A stretch of 41,074 nt of DNA from a virus: IMG/VR virus record IMGVR_UViG_3300027659_000075, positions 1-41,074 of that record; one strand, written 5' to 3'. Shown piece after piece: positions 39,149-41,074 of the stretch. The notes under the pieces are model-generated. The model worked only from the letters and a program-made list of their open reading frames with translations. It had not been told where the DNA came from and ran no database searches. How positions within the stretch are numbered: the stretch's first letter is position 1; each line of letters starts with the position of its first letter. Made by a program: the position numbers and the translations under genes.

Positions 39149-40986
39149 TGGCACGAATGACTAACACGGAAATCCTAAAGAAGTACCGAGAGAAGCTGGA
39201 ACAGTCACGCCGTTGGCGACAAGAAGAACGCTACGACGACCTTTGGAGTCGTCTAATTGATTTGTACCGTGGTAAGCACCATCGCACCGACATCAAAGAA
39301 GACCAACTTTTAATCAACATTGCGTTTGCAACCATCAACGTTATTTCACCCGCCGTATCTATTAATCACCCAAAAATTGCAGTTAATGCTAAGCGACCGG
39401 AAGATGCTGACAAAGCAATTGTTACAGAAGCAATTATTAACTATTGGTGGCAACATTATGGTTGCCAAGAACAATTCCGTCGTGCCGTAAAAGATTTTCT
39501 TATTTGTGGACATGGTTGGGTCAAAACTGGTTATCGCTATGTTGAAGAAGAAAAAGCAAAAGACGAAACACCAAACTTTGATTCATATGACGAATTAACA
39601 ACTCCTGGCCCAGAAGGGGCTGTTGAGTCAGAATTAATTATTAAAGAAGATAGAGCATTTATCGAACGTGTTTCTTTGTTTGATATGTACGTTGACCCAG
39701 ATGCAACATCAATGGACGACATTCGTTGGATTGCCCAACGCATTCGTCGCCCCCTAGAAGACGTAAAAAAAGATAAACGATACAATGCTTCTGCGCGCGC
39801 GGACGCAGCGCCTTCGCATTACTCAAAATGGGGACAAGACCAGTTCCGCCCACGAATGTCAACAGACAAAGACAACTCATATGTTGAAGTTTGGGAATGG
39901 TATGACATTGACAAAAATACAATGTCCGTGTTCTGTGATGGTTCAGACAAATTCCTTGTTTCACCAACAAAGATGCCTTTCTTGTTTGGACATCCGTACA
40001 CAATGATTCGCAACTACGATGTGCCAGACTATTTTTACCCAATGGGTGAATTGGAAGCAATTGAGCCATTACAGCATGAATTGAATCTGACTCGTACACA
40101 GATGATGAACCACCGTAAACGGTTCTCTCGTAAGTGGCTATACAAGGAAACAGCATTTGACACAGATGGTCGTAACGCCCTTGAGTCAGACGAAGACAAC
40201 GTAATGGTGCCAGTTGTTTCCGATGAGGGAATCAACAATGTGATTACGCCGATGCCGGCAGTAATTAACCCACCAGAGTTCTACAACCAATCGCAATTGA
40301 TTTCTGACGATATTCGTTCAGTCTCTGGACTTAACGAATATCAAGGCGGTGGAATCCCAGAAATTCGCCGCACAGCAACAGAAGCGGCAATTATTCAGGA
40401 CGCTGCCAATGCTCGCGTTTCGGACAAGTTGGCAATCGTTGAAAAGAGCATTGGGGAATGCGGTCGTCGTTTAATTATGCTTGCACAACAGTTCATGACT
40501 GGCGAACAAGCAATTCGTATTGTTGGTTCAGAAGCAGAACCGGTATGGCTGACATTTGACCGAGATTATATTCAAGGTGAATTTGATTTTATGGTTGAGG
40601 GTGGTTCAACCCAACCAGTCAACGAGTCGTTCCGTCGTCAAATGGCCATGCAGGTTGTGGATGCTATGGCGCCGTTTGCTGGTGCTGGCATTTTGGACAT
40701 GCCAAAACTCGCAACTTACGTTTTGCAATACGGTTTTGGTATTCGGGGTGCTGCGTCGTTTGTGACCCAACAACCAATGATGCCAGTTCCGCCACAAGGG
40801 GTTGGCCCAGAGGGACAACCACCAGAAACGCCAGGTGGAATGCCTATGCCATCGCAACCTTTGGCTGAACCGCAAGAAATGCCACCGACGGGTGGCATGG
40901 CTATGCCGTCAAATATTCCACCAGAAATCCTTGCTCAACTTATTGCTCAAGGCGCACCTTTGCCAAATACTCAAGGAGCTATGTAA
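39148..40986 (+). CDS. Portal protein
   Basis: A 612-residue portal that forms the dodecameric DNA channel. It opens with helices (TNTEILKKYREKLEQSRRWR), then the clip/stem region around DFLICGHGWVKTGYRYVEEE and ERVSLFDMYVDPDATSMDDI (about 165-210). YTMIRNYDVPDYFYPMGELE precedes a long wing-helix segment with LQHELNLTRTQMMNH. The C-terminus is Pro/Met/Gln-rich and disordered (about 530-612). Length and motifs fit large portals of short-tailed phages. It lies just upstream of the scaffold, and its 3' end is duplicated at window positions 1-44. Confidence 0.87.
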   Translation: MARMTNTEILKKYREKLEQSRRWRQEERYDDLWSRLIDLYRGKHHRTDIKEDQLLINIAFATINVISPAVSINHPKIAVNAKRPEDADKAIVTEAIINYWWQHYGCQEQFRRAVKDFLICGHGWVKTGYRYVEEEKAKDETPNFDSYDELTTPGPEGAVESELIIKEDRAFIERVSLFDMYVDPDATSMDDIRWIAQRIRRPLEDVKKDKRYNASARADAAPSHYSKWGQDQFRPRMSTDKDNSYVEVWEWYDIDKNTMSVFCDGSDKFLVSPTKMPFLFGHPYTMIRNYDVPDYFYPMGELEAIEPLQHELNLTRTQMMNHRKRFSRKWLYKETAFDTDGRNALESDEDNVMVPVVSDEGINNVITPMPAVINPPEFYNQSQLISDDIRSVSGLNEYQGGGIPEIRRTATEAAIIQDAANARVSDKLAIVEKSIGECGRRLIMLAQQFMTGEQAIRIVGSEAEPVWLTFDRDYIQGEFDFMVEGGSTQPVNESFRRQMAMQVVDAMAPFAGAGILDMPKLATYVLQYGFGIRGAASFVTQQPMMPVPPQGVGPEGQPPETPGGMPMPSQPLAEPQEMPPTGGMAMPSNIPPEILAQLIAQGAPLPNTQGAM

Positions 40987-41068
40987 CGGTTTTGCGTTAG
41001 GTATAGAGCAAACCGTTGGAGGACTCTATGAGTAATGACAACACCGTTGATAGTGCAATTGAAGCCCC
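40943..41068. repeat. Terminal direct repeat, copy 2 (circular overlap)
   Basis: Exact copy of positions 1-126. The last six bases of the window (41069-41074, gatagc) no longer match the corresponding bases 127-132 (agactt), which suggests strain variation or an assembly tip artefact. Confidence 0.95.
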
Positions 41069-41074
41069 GATAGC
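41028..41074 (+). CDS. Scaffolding protein, 5' end (redundant fragment)
   Basis: Second appearance of the scaffold gene start (ATG 41028, GGAGG upstream at 41018-41022), cut by the end of the window after about 15 codons. The final codons differ from the complete copy at 86-865 (Ile instead of Asp after the shared IEAP). Confidence 0.9.
   Translation, partial: MSNDNTVDSAIEAPI

Overview
The window is a complete, circularly closed genome of a small tailed bacteriophage. The first 126 bases (1-126) recur exactly at 40943-41068, so the unit genome is about 40,942 bp and the window reads a little past one full turn. A WhiB-family iron-sulfur regulator (24891-25202), a family confined to Actinobacteria and their phages, points to an actinobacterial host. 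The modest GC content and CAA/AAA-rich codon use fit a low-GC actinobacterium, for example a freshwater planktonic one, better than a mycobacterium or streptomycete; that is inference. I saw no integrase, no obvious lysogeny repressor, no tRNA and no phage RNA polymerase. The head and connector genes, the lack of a classical tape-measure/tail-tube set and the block of internal virion proteins suggest a short-tailed (podovirus-like) virion.

The genome is two long convergent transcription units that diverge at about 32401-32549. The plus-strand late unit starts at 32550 and runs through the window junction to 18321. In order it encodes a small-terminase-like HTH protein, fibre/decoration proteins including a glycine-rich putative receptor-binding protein, a secreted Thr/Ser-rich protein, small membrane (holin-like) proteins, the large terminase, portal, scaffold, major capsid protein, a decoration-like protein, the head-tail adaptor, the tail nozzle, a run of Gln-rich internal proteins, an enormous 3,156-residue protein and an M15-type endolysin.

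The minus-strand unit runs from 32400 down to 18269 and overlaps the end of the endolysin gene. It begins with four tightly coupled small basic or zinc-binding proteins (31591-32400). Next comes a noncoding stretch (31171-31590) and then a block of tiny genes (29349-31170) whose leaders are packed with perfect hairpins. An amidoligase and a class II glutamine amidotransferase follow (27115-29238), then many small unknown genes, WhiB and a membrane-anchored lytic transglycosylase. A gap with a promoter-like sequence (23969-24142) separates these from the replication and recombination genes: Cas4-like exonuclease, DnaB-like helicase, archaeo-eukaryotic-type primase, RusA resolvase, a second PD-(D/E)XK nuclease, and an HTH protein fused to the nucleotide-modification-associated domain DUF1599.

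The most interesting points are the amidoligase/amidotransferase pair with zinc ribbons on both partners, the repeated hairpin-plus-CAAACA leader architecture, a shared C-run/TATA motif at two likely promoters, the HTH-DUF1599 fusion, and replication by a primase/helicase with no recognisable DNA polymerase. Several genes below 60 codons (18637-18780, 19044-19217, 25429-25503, 25500-25679, 26987-27118, 29837-30010, 31824-31985, 5481-5654, 36701-36868) were found by reading the gaps directly.
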